Positions 51,229 through 60,584 of a DNA stretch of 64,000 nucleotides are shown in pieces (positions within the stretch are counted from its first letter, which is position 1; every line of letters starts with the position of its first letter). The DNA is taken from contig JAAXIB010000014.1 in the NCBI GenBank assembly GCA_012270585.1, positions 1-64,000 on the forward strand, read 5' to 3'. Position numbers and translations under genes: made by a program. Below the pieces are notes generated by a model. The model had not been told where the DNA came from and made no database searches. It worked only from the letters and a program-made list of their open reading frames with translations. Origin of the DNA: Nitrospirales bacterium (GTDB lineage Bacteria; Nitrospirota; Nitrospiria; Nitrospirales; UBA8639).

Positions 51229-52304
51229 ACCGCTCGAACGAGTTCTCTCCATTATGGATGAGCCAATCCTCCACGCGTGATTCCCTGAAGACCATCGGAG
51301 AATTCGGTCTCATCCGGCAACTGAAACAACAATGGTCCACGTCCTCTCCATGGATCGTCAAAGGGATTGGCGATGATGCCGCCATTCTGAAAACTCGTCA
51401 GGGACAACAGCTTCTTATCAGCACCGACGTTTTTATTGAGGGGGTCCATTTTGATCTTGCCTCTCAAGCCCCGAAGGACGTGGGATGGCGAGCGGGAGTG
51501 GCCAACCTCAGTGACGTCGCTGCCATGGGGGGAAGCCCGCTGTACCTGCTCGTATCAATGGCCGTTCCGGTCCGGATTCCGCCAAAAAACATTCGAGAAC
51601 TCTATCGGGGCCTGAAAGACGCCTGCGCCCCCTGCCACGTCGAATTGATCGGCGGAGATACCTCATCTTCTCCGTCGCATATGTTTCTCAGCCTGACCAT
51701 TGTGGGATCCGTTCGAGCGAATCGTGCGCTTACCAGACACGGGGCTGAAGTCGGGGACCATATTTACGTGACCGGGACAGTGGGTGATTCCAACGCCGGT
51801 CTCCGCATCCTGCAAACCCGTTCAAACAACCTCCGACGTTTCAGCCCGTCGACCGCTGAAAAATTTTTAATCCGTCGTCATGTACGACCCACCCCACGGA
51901 TTCGCATCGGGCGGCTCCTGGTCGACCGAAAGCTCGCGCACGCTGCCATCGATCTCTCCGACGGACTCTCTTCAGACGTGGGGCACGTCTGCGAAGAAAG
52001 TCAGGTGGGTGTCGAGATCCGGGGGAAGGCCCTTCCGCTTTCTTCCCAACTTCGTGCCTTTGCACGACAGAACAACCTGGATCCCATGGAGCTTGCGCTG
52101 CAAGGAGGGGAAGACTATGAACTCCTGTTTACCGCCCCCGCCAAACATCACCAGAAAGTGCTGAACGTATCCAGGCAAACCAAGGTGCCTATTTCCTGCA
52201 TTGGTGAGATAAAACCGAAAACCTTCGGTCAACAACTTGAGCTTCCCGAAGGACGGAAACAAAAACTGGCAAAAAAGAGTTTCAACCACTTCGGCAACCG
52301 GTAA
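51225..52304 (+). CDS. thiL: Thiamine-phosphate kinase
   Basis: 359 residues. Converts thiamine phosphate to thiamine diphosphate with ATP. GIGDDAAIL near residue 45 is the family's metal/nucleotide-binding start, with LISTDVFIEGVHFDL, VANLSDVAAMGGSP and HAAIDLSDGLSSDVGHVCEES completing the PurM-like fold. The GTG at 51225 overlaps the lon TGA (GTGA), giving an extended N-terminus; the ATG at 51258 is an alternative. No other thi gene is in the window. Confidence 0.93.
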   Translation: MNRSNEFSPLWMSQSSTRDSLKTIGEFGLIRQLKQQWSTSSPWIVKGIGDDAAILKTRQGQQLLISTDVFIEGVHFDLASQAPKDVGWRAGVANLSDVAAMGGSPLYLLVSMAVPVRIPPKNIRELYRGLKDACAPCHVELIGGDTSSSPSHMFLSLTIVGSVRANRALTRHGAEVGDHIYVTGTVGDSNAGLRILQTRSNNLRRFSPSTAEKFLIRRHVRPTPRIRIGRLLVDRKLAHAAIDLSDGLSSDVGHVCEESQVGVEIRGKALPLSSQLRAFARQNNLDPMELALQGGEDYELLFTAPAKHHQKVLNVSRQTKVPISCIGEIKPKTFGQQLELPEGRKQKLAKKSFNHFGNR

Positions 52305-52330
52305 ATTTCCCTATTGCCGACTCCCTCATC

Positions 52331-52810
52331 GTGATCACGCTCAAACACGTTCACCCTAAAATACGCGAGGTGCTCCACCTTGGAGAAACACCCCAACGCA
52401 CGGCCGTTGCTTTTGCTCTCGGGATCTTTATTGCGTTCACTCCGACCTATGGCCTGCATTTTGTCAGTGTTGTTTCCTTGGCTTGGGCCTTCCGTCTGAA
52501 TTTTCCCGCTCTCCTCCTTGGCTCACTCGTTAATAATCCCTGGACGATCGCTCCGATTTTAGGAGCGACGATGTGGACGGGATTTTTCCTGTTGGGAATG
52601 CCGGAAGTTCCAGATGTTTCCTGGAAGGATCTTTCCATGATCACACTATACGAATCGGTGCGGCCCTTTATTCTTCCGTTTACCCTTGGAGCACTCACAC
52701 TGGGTGTACTGGCTGCCTCGCTGGCTTATCCTTTGGGGGTCCTGTTGATTTCCTGGTATCGAACAGCCCGCAACGTGGGCAACCACATTGCCCAAAAAAG
52801 ATCAACTTAA
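52331..52810 (+). CDS. DUF2062 membrane protein
   Basis: 159 residues. The DUF2062 signature is visible: AVAFALGIFIAFTPTYGLH, then LNFPALLLGSLVNNPWT and a final LGVLAASLAYPLGVLLI segment. Three or four transmembrane segments make up most of the protein. No activity is known; many members sit next to glycan or cofactor genes. GTG start at 52331, 26 bases after thiL, probably one operon with lon and thiL. Confidence 0.8.
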   Translation: MITLKHVHPKIREVLHLGETPQRTAVAFALGIFIAFTPTYGLHFVSVVSLAWAFRLNFPALLLGSLVNNPWTIAPILGATMWTGFFLLGMPEVPDVSWKDLSMITLYESVRPFILPFTLGALTLGVLAASLAYPLGVLLISWYRTARNVGNHIAQKRST

Positions 52811-53003
52811 ACGCACCTCTCCGTAATTGGAAAATACGGTCGTGTCCTGAAACATCAGACATCCACGATTTCCTTTTCCCCGACTGTCATCAGGTTGCTC
52901 ATACTTCAGCCACTCACGATACGGGAACGCGGCGTCAGTTGTTCGTTCCATCAAGCTGCGTTAAGATTTGCTTGAGATTCTTCCATCTCTTTCGACGCGA
53001 TCC

Positions 53004-54389
53004 ATGATGGCCCAACCAGTCCGCCACGACGTCTCCCTTATTGCCGATCCTATTCATCACTACATCCAATTTACGATTCCCCATTCTGCATCAGGCTCCG
53101 GCGAAACGACCGAGAAAGATCTCATCGATTCTCCCTGGCTCCAACGTCTTCGGTACATCTATCAATTGCAGAGCGCGCGCTGGGTCTATCCTGCAGCGGA
53201 ACACAGCCGCTTCCAACATTCCCTGGGAGCCATGCATCTTGCCGGGCAATACGCGAAGCACGTGCATCCGACCCTGGCCGAAACGGTTCGGGACGTTCCT
53301 ACCCTCCCGTACGTCGAAGAATTACTCAGGATCACCGCACTGCTCCATGACGTGGGACACGGCCCGTTTTGTCATTTTTTCGATCACCACTTTCTTCAAC
53401 AATACGGGTTGTCCCACGAACACGTGAGTCAAGCCATTATTCGTCATGAGGTCGGCCCCCTGATCAAGGAGATACGGCGGAGTCCTTCAGGAAAGTTTGC
53501 AGACCATGAAACGCTTGACCCCGAGTACGTGGCCTTTCTGATTCTGAAAGATCCCAACAAGCGGAGCCGACACTATCCCCGGTGGCTTCAGCTTCTTCAA
53601 CCGTTAATCGGAGGACTGTTCACGGCGGACAACTTCGACTACGTCTTGCGCGATTCCTACATGTGTGGAGTCGCGATCGGGCCGGTGGATATTCCCAGAC
53701 TGATTCATTACACGTTGATCACCCCAAAAGGGTTGACCATTCATAAGAACGGCTTGCCCGCCCTTCAGATGTTTCTCAACGCCAGGCTCTATCTCTATTC
53801 CAACGTGTATTACCACCGTACCTCACGAGCCATTGATCTGCACCTCCTGGAGATTTTCCACGAAACCATGGAATGTATTTTCCCCCATAACCCTCTTGAA
53901 CACATGCGGCAATATCTTCGGCTGACGGATTGGTCGCTTCTGGAAACGGTCCGCACCTGGGAATCGTCATCAAATCGCAAGAGACGGCGGATCGGAAAAG
54001 AATGGGCCCGTGTGTTGGGACGACAGGTCAAATGGAAAACGGCCTATAGCAAAGTACTGACGATTCGAGATTGCCGTCCGCGAGGACCGGCGGCGACACC
54101 TGCAACGCTCGAATCCCGTATTCGTCAAAAACTGCCCGGGCGACTGCAGGGACTGACGTTTAGAGTGGATATGGCCAGCAAGGATACCCGGCCCTTCAAC
54201 CTTCTCAACATGGGCCAGTTTCAGTTTTATCTCTACGATCCGGCCACCCAGTCCGTTGAAAAAGAAAAACTGCAAGAACTGCTTGAATTTTTACCCTCTC
54301 AGATCGTTCAACTGCGGATTTTCGCCGAAGATCATCACGCCGACGCTGCATTGGCCACGGCGGTCGAACAGGTGCTTCACGGCCGGTGA
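53004..54389 (+). CDS. HD-superfamily phosphohydrolase (dNTPase-like)
   Basis: 461 residues from the ATG at 53004. Metal-binding residues are the first His in EHSRFQHSLGAMH, His-Asp in ALLHDVGHGPFCH and the Asp in FTADNFDYVLRDS, the H...HD...D order of HD phosphohydrolases. The protein follows the layout of bacterial COG1078-type HD proteins, which act as deoxynucleoside triphosphate phosphohydrolases or related enzymes; the substrate is not set by sequence. A TTG at 52968 gives 12 more residues with no support. It has its own 193-base gap after the DUF2062 gene and faces lptD at its end. Confidence 0.85.
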   Translation: MMAQPVRHDVSLIADPIHHYIQFTIPHSASGSGETTEKDLIDSPWLQRLRYIYQLQSARWVYPAAEHSRFQHSLGAMHLAGQYAKHVHPTLAETVRDVPTLPYVEELLRITALLHDVGHGPFCHFFDHHFLQQYGLSHEHVSQAIIRHEVGPLIKEIRRSPSGKFADHETLDPEYVAFLILKDPNKRSRHYPRWLQLLQPLIGGLFTADNFDYVLRDSYMCGVAIGPVDIPRLIHYTLITPKGLTIHKNGLPALQMFLNARLYLYSNVYYHRTSRAIDLHLLEIFHETMECIFPHNPLEHMRQYLRLTDWSLLETVRTWESSSNRKRRRIGKEWARVLGRQVKWKTAYSKVLTIRDCRPRGPAATPATLESRIRQKLPGRLQGLTFRVDMASKDTRPFNLLNMGQFQFYLYDPATQSVEKEKLQELLEFLPSQIVQLRIFAEDHHADAALATAVEQVLHGR

Positions 54390-54451
54390 TGAGATGAAAG
54401 AAACCGGCTTTGCTCCCTTGCTCGGCATGCGGAGAAAAAACACGGTTTCGG

Positions 54452-56776
54452 TCAGGACCACGGCAGGCCCGGTTCATCCTGAAGAAGGGGGCCCAAAATA
54501 CGCTTGAGAAGTTGAGTGCCTAATCCGGTGGTTGCCCCCAGGCCACGTAAGGTGAGGACAAAATTAAATTGATTGCGTTCGGGGAGACCGTTTCCGCCGG
54601 ATAAGCGAATATAATACAGGCCAAGCGACCAACATTTGCAGGAATTTTGATACAATCCCACCACGTCCCATTCGGGAGTCCGGCCCGTGACAAAATCATG
54701 GTAGGCCTTTGTCCCCACCGTCCATCCCAAGGGCAGGCGGACGGCACCACCCACCGTAAAGAAGTTAATTTCCGATTGAGCCGCCAACACTTCGTTAAAG
54801 GACACCGGATTCCAGATATCTCCCCGGCGAGGGATAAGGCCCGATCGTGTATAGCGGTGCCCCAATTGCACGTATGCCTGCCGGTGAGCCTGCACCGTGA
54901 CGTCTGAATTGAATTGCGTCAATTCATGCTCGTCCGGATCATAGAACGTATCAACACTCAGGCTGAGGCGACTCAGCCCCCCCGGCAATTGTCTCCCCGG
55001 AAGTTCGAACGTCGCCCTTCCCCACACGTCGGAGAACGTATTCGCCGAGCCCGGCGCGTCGGCGAGATGATAACTTTGGGCGATCATGACATCCACCAAC
55101 GTTGCAGGCCGTTTGCCGCTCGCCTCATCCTGCAATCTGGATCTCAGGGAATAGGTCAACAGGTGTTTCTTCAGAAGATTGTCGGTGGCATCGATCTGAG
55201 GGAGGTCGGACTGCCTGGTAGCCGGCACGTATTCGTAGAACAATCGCGGCTCAATCGCGTGACGCAGTCGATGCCCGGTCCCAGCCTGAAAGTCGCGCGA
55301 GACGTTCGAGATCGCCTCCAAACCAAGCCAAAACGTCCCACGATCACGAGCCTCATCCTGAACCTGTCCCCGGGAGTAGAGGACCTCTCTGATTTTGAAT
55401 TGCGGGCGAAGACCGATCATGTGCCCCAGGTGCAACCCCTGAACGGCTAGGGACGGCATGAAGTCGACGCGACTGACGTTGAACCCTTGCTCACGAGCAA
55501 AGTGCACGAACGTCGAGTCCAATCCGATATCGAGACTGAACGTCTCCGCACCCATGGTCAATCGACGCCCGTACCGGTGCCCGATTTCCGGCAGCCGTTG
55601 AAACGTGCCCCGGCCTCCGGAGTCCAATGGTTGTAGATATTGAGCCCTGAGATAAGCCGCCCCTCCCGGCAATCGACGCGTCACGTTCAGCACGGATTCC
55701 TGGCTGGGCAGCGCCCGGAAAATTCCGGAAGCACTCAGATCCCGCAAGAGTGTCCGATCGGTCGCATAGTTGACATTGGCTTGAATCAGAAGGTCGTCCT
55801 GCACGTGGTGAACGTGGGCACCCGTAATTTGTGCACGAGCCTGATCCGCCTCGGTATCATGAAACGCATTGACTAACCAGTTCCCTCTCGAACGGCGACT
55901 CAGGACGTAACGATACGTCACGTCCCCCCCTTGTCCGCGTTTGGATAAAATTTGCGGGGCTATGGTCAGGTCCTGGCTGGGAGAAAGCGCCCAATAGAAC
56001 CCTTGGCGATATTGAACGCCTAACACGTTGTCGAACCCGATGGTCGGAACCAAAAATCCGGTTTTTCTGGCGTCCGGCATCGGATAGCGCAACACGGGAA
56101 TCGGGACAATCGGTTGATTGCGAACATTCAGCCATACATTGTTGGCAAAGACGCTATCGCCCTGTTCCACTTCCACGTCCTGAAACGAAAAGCTCCAATC
56201 GAGGATTTGCCCATCATCCGCTTCGCAATTCGTAAACGTGCCGTCCCTCACGCGATAATGGGTTTCGGAAAACCGTTGAAAGAGACGGCCTCGGAGCCAC
56301 GTGCCCGTTTCTTTCAGATAAATCTTTCCATTGACGATGAGAACGGACTCCGTATTCACGTTGATGGTCAACTCTTCCGCCCACATGTCAGTCACCGGGT
56401 CCCTGAGGTGAACGTGACCCGTCGCCGTTAATCGGCCGGACAGTTTGTGAAGGAAAGCCTGGTCGGCGGTCAACCGAACGGCACCCTGTGTCACCACCAC
56501 TGAGCCGACGGCTGCGAATGTCTCCGTCACTTGATCGAATTCGGTTCGTTCGGCCGTGATGCGAAGCGGGAAAGAATCTTCGGTTCGTTCGGGTGTGACG
56601 GGAAAGGGGGAAGGGCTTTCCGATTCCATGGGCTCAGACGCGGGAAACATGGGCAACGCATGGGTCGTACGCGCCAGCGTGAAAACAATCTGACCGGCAA
56701 CCAGCAACCCAACCGCGTTGATCCACAGGGCGTCACGTGAACGGCCTCGACTACCCCAGAACCGGTTCATACGCAT
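54452..56776 (-). CDS. lptD: LPS-assembly protein LptD
   Basis: 774 residues. Outer-membrane half of the LPS transporter. An N-terminal hydrophobic signal (AVGLLVAGQIVFTLA) precedes a beta-jellyroll OstA domain (LRITAERTEFDQVTETFAAV, then LTADQAFLHKLSGRLTATGH), then a large beta-barrel domain running to the C-terminus. Cysteines occur in TNCEADD and as a close pair in NSCKCWS near the end, positions that recall the disulfides of E. coli LptD. The ATG at 56776 overlaps the folC stop by 26 bases. It is the last gene of the moa-accD-folC run. Confidence 0.93.
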   Translation of the reverse strand: MRMNRFWGSRGRSRDALWINAVGLLVAGQIVFTLARTTHALPMFPASEPMESESPSPFPVTPERTEDSFPLRITAERTEFDQVTETFAAVGSVVVTQGAVRLTADQAFLHKLSGRLTATGHVHLRDPVTDMWAEELTINVNTESVLIVNGKIYLKETGTWLRGRLFQRFSETHYRVRDGTFTNCEADDGQILDWSFSFQDVEVEQGDSVFANNVWLNVRNQPIVPIPVLRYPMPDARKTGFLVPTIGFDNVLGVQYRQGFYWALSPSQDLTIAPQILSKRGQGGDVTYRYVLSRRSRGNWLVNAFHDTEADQARAQITGAHVHHVQDDLLIQANVNYATDRTLLRDLSASGIFRALPSQESVLNVTRRLPGGAAYLRAQYLQPLDSGGRGTFQRLPEIGHRYGRRLTMGAETFSLDIGLDSTFVHFAREQGFNVSRVDFMPSLAVQGLHLGHMIGLRPQFKIREVLYSRGQVQDEARDRGTFWLGLEAISNVSRDFQAGTGHRLRHAIEPRLFYEYVPATRQSDLPQIDATDNLLKKHLLTYSLRSRLQDEASGKRPATLVDVMIAQSYHLADAPGSANTFSDVWGRATFELPGRQLPGGLSRLSLSVDTFYDPDEHELTQFNSDVTVQAHRQAYVQLGHRYTRSGLIPRRGDIWNPVSFNEVLAAQSEINFFTVGGAVRLPLGWTVGTKAYHDFVTGRTPEWDVVGLYQNSCKCWSLGLYYIRLSGGNGLPERNQFNFVLTLRGLGATTGLGTQLLKRILGPLLQDEPGLPWS

Positions 56777-58052
56777 TTCCCGTCATCAGGCTTTTCACGT
56801 GCCCGACAAGAAACAATGATCCCGTAATACAGATCAGATCGTTTTCACTCGCCAAACACGTTGCCAAGTCCATTGCCGCTTCGGGCGTGTCGCGTTCATA
56901 CACCGGACGATCAATAACCGGCAGGGCCTCTTTCAAGGCACGTACGGTGGCTGCCCGTGGAGAATTGATTTTCGTCAATATCACCGCTTCGGCCAGCGGG
57001 ACCAGCGTGTTCAAAAATACGGCAAGGTTCTTGTCCTGCATCATACCGATCACCAAAATGAGACGGCGCGCTCGTTGTGCGGAAACGTTCCGTTGCAAAG
57101 AAATCTTGAGGCATTCTGCCGCAGCCGGGTTGTGAGCTCCGTCACAGAGGACCAAAGGACGACGCCGAAGCCGTTCGAGCCGACCAGGCCAGGACACCTG
57201 CTCCAGACCCTGCCTGACGGCCCACTCGGGAATCGAGGTCCGGGGCATGACACCGGCTTCAAGGACGGCTAAGGCACAGGCAGCGTTGACTGTTTGATGC
57301 TTGCCTTCCAGCGCGCACCGAAGATTCGCGTAATTTCGATGCATCCCGACGAAATCAAACGCCCCGGATGGATGGGAAACACTCAGAAACTCGCTGCCGA
57401 ATTTGAACGTCGGAACCTGCTTTTGTCTCGCCTGTTCCTGTAAAACGCGATCGACCGATCGTTCGACCGGCCCCATGACCAGCGGAACGTTCCATTTCAG
57501 AATCCCCGCTTTCTCAAACGCAATCGCCTCCAGGGAAGAGCCCAGGTATTTCTCATGATCGAATGAAACGTTGGTTATGACCGTCCCGGTCGGCCGGCAC
57601 ACGTTCGTCGCGTCGAATCTCCCCCCCAACCCGACTTCCATCACGGCAATTTCCACTTGTTCTTCGGCAAAATACTGAAAGGCCATGGCGGTGGCCACTT
57701 CAAAAAAGGTCGGCGGCACGGCGAATGAAGGCAGCGATTGGATTCTGTCGAACAGTTCAACGACTCGACCCCCGGGAATGCACCTCCCTCGGATCTGGAT
57801 GCGTTCACGAAAATCAAGAAGATGCGGAGAGGTATATAACCCCACGCGGATTCCGGCAGCCTGCAAAATCGAAGCCGTGATGGCGGCTACGGACCCCTTC
57901 CCGTTGGTCCCGGCAACGTGCAGGACCGGAAAACGATCTTGGGGATTTCCGAGTTCCGACAACAGCGAGGAAACCGTTTCAAGTCCCAGGTGGATTCCGA
58001 ATTGTTGCAACGCGTAGAGACGTCCTCGTGCCGCTTCGTAGGAACGCTTCAT
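56751..58052 (-). CDS. folC: Folylpolyglutamate synthase/dihydrofolate synthase
   Basis: 433 residues. Adds glutamate to dihydropteroate and folates. VLHVAGTNGKGSVAAITASIL is the ATP-binding P-loop, TSPHLLDFRERIQI and EVGLGGRFDATNV follow, and VLCDGAHNPAAAECL is the C-terminal marker. The ATG at 58052 is chosen over a TTG at 58055. It lies 126 bases after accD, on the same strand, in the usual accD-folC order found in many bacteria, and overlaps the lptD start. Confidence 0.95.
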   Translation of the reverse strand: MKRSYEAARGRLYALQQFGIHLGLETVSSLLSELGNPQDRFPVLHVAGTNGKGSVAAITASILQAAGIRVGLYTSPHLLDFRERIQIRGRCIPGGRVVELFDRIQSLPSFAVPPTFFEVATAMAFQYFAEEQVEIAVMEVGLGGRFDATNVCRPTGTVITNVSFDHEKYLGSSLEAIAFEKAGILKWNVPLVMGPVERSVDRVLQEQARQKQVPTFKFGSEFLSVSHPSGAFDFVGMHRNYANLRCALEGKHQTVNAACALAVLEAGVMPRTSIPEWAVRQGLEQVSWPGRLERLRRRPLVLCDGAHNPAAAECLKISLQRNVSAQRARRLILVIGMMQDKNLAVFLNTLVPLAEAVILTKINSPRAATVRALKEALPVIDRPVYERDTPEAAMDLATCLASENDLICITGSLFLVGHVKSLMTGNAYEPVLG

Positions 58053-58178
58053 CAACGATTCTCGTGATTAGCCTGCCAACGTCGGAGAGAGACCGCGGGA
58101 ACGCGTTGGTCTGGCTTCTTCCTCTTCGCAAAACCCGGAACGGGCTCGAGGCAGGGACGGCGGCCGTTCAACATCCGG

Positions 58179-59024
58179 TTAGGCACTGGCACTCAGGTGC
58201 CGTAAAACTGTGTGGAGCGTCTGCCGAAGACGGGGCCGACTCACAATGGCGTCAATCATACCATGTTCGAGTAAGAATTCTGCGCGCTGAAACCCGTCCG
58301 GCAACCGCTGTTTAATGGTTTGTTCAATGACGCGTGGCCCGGCAAACCCGATCAGGGCTCCCGGTTCAGCCAGGATGACGTCCCCTAACATGGCCACACT
58401 TGCGGTGACGCCCCCAAAGGTTGGATTCGTCAGGAGAGAAATGAACGGCACGCCGGCTTCATGAAGCCGCGCGACGGCCGCCGAGGTCCTGGCCATTTGC
58501 ATGAGAGAGAGGATGCCTTCCTGCATTCTCGCGCCACCGGACGTGGTCACGAGCAAGAACGGCGTGTTTCCCTCTATGGCCCGACCGGCAGCACGGCAGA
58601 TCTTTTCTCCAACCACGGATCCCATGCTGCCTCCCATAAATCCAAAATCAAAAATCCCGACGATAACCGGACAAGCATGGAGCCTCCCTTCTCCCGTGAC
58701 AATGGCATCGCGTCGGCCGGTTTTCTTCTGATAGGTCTCGATTCGTCCGGGGTATGATTGCGTATCGACAAAGGCCAGGGGATCGCCTGCTGACAATTCA
58801 GCATCCCATTCCTGAAAACTGTCCGGATCCAGCAAGTCTTCAATCCGTTCCGGAACCGACAAGGGAAAATGGTAGCCACACTTGGGACACAGTTTGAAAT
58901 TTTGATCGACCTCTTTCCGATAGACGATGGCGCGGCACGAGGCACATTTGACCCACATGCCGTCCGCGATGTTCAGCTTGCCCCTTTTCCGTTCTTCCGG
59001 GGAGCTCTTCTTAAACCAACCCAT
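58179..59024 (-). CDS. accD: Acetyl-CoA carboxylase carboxyltransferase subunit beta
   Basis: 281 residues from the ATG at 59024 (AAAGG upstream); a longer open frame to 59261 has no family support. A zinc ribbon uses Cys27, Cys30, Cys46 and Cys49 (CASC and CPKC). The carboxyltransferase domain has VTGEGRLHACPVIVGIFDFG, then FLLVTTSGGARMQEG and LIGFAGPRVIEQTI. It forms the transferase with AccA, which is not here, for malonyl-CoA synthesis. 70 bases downstream of moaA with a hairpin repeat in between. Confidence 0.95.
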   Translation of the reverse strand: MGWFKKSSPEERKRGKLNIADGMWVKCASCRAIVYRKEVDQNFKLCPKCGYHFPLSVPERIEDLLDPDSFQEWDAELSAGDPLAFVDTQSYPGRIETYQKKTGRRDAIVTGEGRLHACPVIVGIFDFGFMGGSMGSVVGEKICRAAGRAIEGNTPFLLVTTSGGARMQEGILSLMQMARTSAAVARLHEAGVPFISLLTNPTFGGVTASVAMLGDVILAEPGALIGFAGPRVIEQTIKQRLPDGFQRAEFLLEHGMIDAIVSRPRLRQTLHTVLRHLSASA

Positions 59025-59041
59025 CGAGACCTTTCCCTGGG

Positions 59042-59074
59042 CTTGTCCCCGACGTTCGTAATCGGGGATACAAG
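59042..59074. repeat. Covarying-stem hairpin, copy 3
   Basis: TCCCCGA (59046-59052) and TCGGGGA (59062-59068) form a perfect 7-bp stem with 9-base loop CGTTCGTAA, with an outer CTTG/CAAG pair at 59042-59045 and 59071-59074. Between moaA and accD. Confidence 0.75.
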
Positions 59075-59094
59075 AAAAACCGGCGGCGGAACAA

Positions 59095-60144
59095 TCAGCC
59101 GCCGCGCGCGTGCATTTCCAAATGTGGATCCTGGCGAAGTTCTTCGATCTGAATGAATTGGCCGCGCCCGCTTGAAGACTCGAGGGCCTTGCGTTCTTCG
59201 GCGCCGCGGTCGGTCCGCTGCCGCCATCCCGACCGAATGCGGGCCCGCACGGCCGCGTCATCGTTCACCCGAAGCGGTTCCCGCAAGTCCAATCCGTGTT
59301 TGGCATAGAGACACAGATACCACATGCCGTCCGCCGTCAGACGACTCCGATCACACGTGGCACAAAACGGCGCCGTCGTGGAGGGAATGATGCCAAATGT
59401 CGTCCCGTCGGGTAATCGGAACCGCCGGGCCGGAGCCGAACTGTTTTCCCGAATCGACTCAATCGGGCCATACGTCTGCCGGAGGCTTTCCAGGATCTCT
59501 GCCTGGGAAAAGACTTTTTCCATGCCCCAATCATTCGCGCCACCCACGTCCATGTACTCGATAAATCGAACTTCCGCCTCGACGCTTTTTCCATATTCGA
59601 TCAACTCGATGAGTTCGTCGTCATTGAATCCTTTTATGACAACGGTATCAATTTTGAGTCCGGTTAATCCGACCGTCCTGACGTGCGCAATACCCTGTAA
59701 GACTCGATCAAAGGAATCACGTTTGGTAAGAATTTTAAACTTGCCGGGTTTCAAGGTATCGAGACTGACCGTGATGCGATGTAAGCCGGCGTCACGGAGT
59801 GATTCAGCTTGCTCATCCAACAAAATTCCATTGGTGGTCAGGGCGATATCCTGAATGGAGACCTGTTGCTTCAACAGACGAATCAGGGTGGGGAGGTCAC
59901 GACGAAGCAGGGGTTCTCCTCCCGTCAATCGGACTTTATCAACACCGAACTCCGCAAAGATCTCCACCAACCGGTTGATTTCTTCAAAACTCAGGAGGGT
60001 TTCACGGGGAAGCCACGTATAGTCATCTTCCGGCATACAATATCGACAACGCAGGTTACACCGATCCGTGACCGACACGCGCAAACTCCGCAAGGGACGA
60101 TCGAACGCGTCAAAAAAATCTGAATCTGTCGGCACGACGTTCAT
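59095..60144 (-). CDS. moaA: GTP 3',8-cyclase
   Basis: 349 residues. Radical SAM enzyme of the first step of molybdopterin synthesis. N-terminal cluster motif VTDRCNLRCRYCMPED, later TGGEPLLRRDLP, a GLTGLKIDTVVIKGFNDDE region and a second cluster-type segment CATCDRSRLTADGMWYLCLY, and the C-terminal double glycine RGG needed for activity. The ATG at 60144 overlaps the moaE stop (ATGA at 60141-60144). Last of the moaC-D-E-A operon. Confidence 0.96.
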   Translation of the reverse strand: MNVVPTDSDFFDAFDRPLRSLRVSVTDRCNLRCRYCMPEDDYTWLPRETLLSFEEINRLVEIFAEFGVDKVRLTGGEPLLRRDLPTLIRLLKQQVSIQDIALTTNGILLDEQAESLRDAGLHRITVSLDTLKPGKFKILTKRDSFDRVLQGIAHVRTVGLTGLKIDTVVIKGFNDDELIELIEYGKSVEAEVRFIEYMDVGGANDWGMEKVFSQAEILESLRQTYGPIESIRENSSAPARRFRLPDGTTFGIIPSTTAPFCATCDRSRLTADGMWYLCLYAKHGLDLREPLRVNDDAAVRARIRSGWRQRTDRGAEERKALESSSGRGQFIQIEELRQDPHLEMHARGG

Positions 60145-60584
60145 GGATGTTGTTCGACCCATACCTGCCCGTCCGGCGTCTGTTCACATTTCCAGATTGG
60201 CGTGATCTGTTTTAGTTCGTCGATGCACCATTTGCAGGCCTTGAACGCATCCGCTCGATGCATGGCACCCACCACGATCAGGACAATGTTTTCCCCAATG
60301 TTGATTTCTCCATACCGGTGCAGAATCAGCACTTCGATGACGTCAAACTCCTGCAACGCACGCTCACGAATTTCCCGGAGTTTCTTTTGGGCCATTCCTT
60401 CATAGTATTCAAACGTGATCCTGCTCACGTCCCGATCCTCCGACCGATCCCGCGCCGTTCCAAGAAAGGTCGCAATGCCACCAATGCGTGTGGATCGATT
60501 CCGCACCCGGTCGATTTCCTCGTCAATCGAAAAATTTTCTCGTTGGACCCGGACCAACATGGCTTCTGTATCAACGGTAGACAT
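60141..60584 (-). CDS. moaE: Molybdopterin synthase catalytic subunit
   Basis: 147 residues. Holds precursor Z and takes sulfur from MoaD thiocarboxylate. EYYEGMAQKKLREI and HRYGEINIGENIVLIVVGA are family motifs; ADAFKACKWCIDELKQITPIWKCE carries the active-site lysines. The ATG at 60584 has AGGAGGG about a dozen bases upstream. It lies inside the end of moaD (14-base overlap), and its stop overlaps moaA. An upstream ATG would give 181 residues without support. Confidence 0.94.
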   Translation of the reverse strand: MSTVDTEAMLVRVQRENFSIDEEIDRVRNRSTRIGGIATFLGTARDRSEDRDVSRITFEYYEGMAQKKLREIRERALQEFDVIEVLILHRYGEINIGENIVLIVVGAMHRADAFKACKWCIDELKQITPIWKCEQTPDGQVWVEQHP

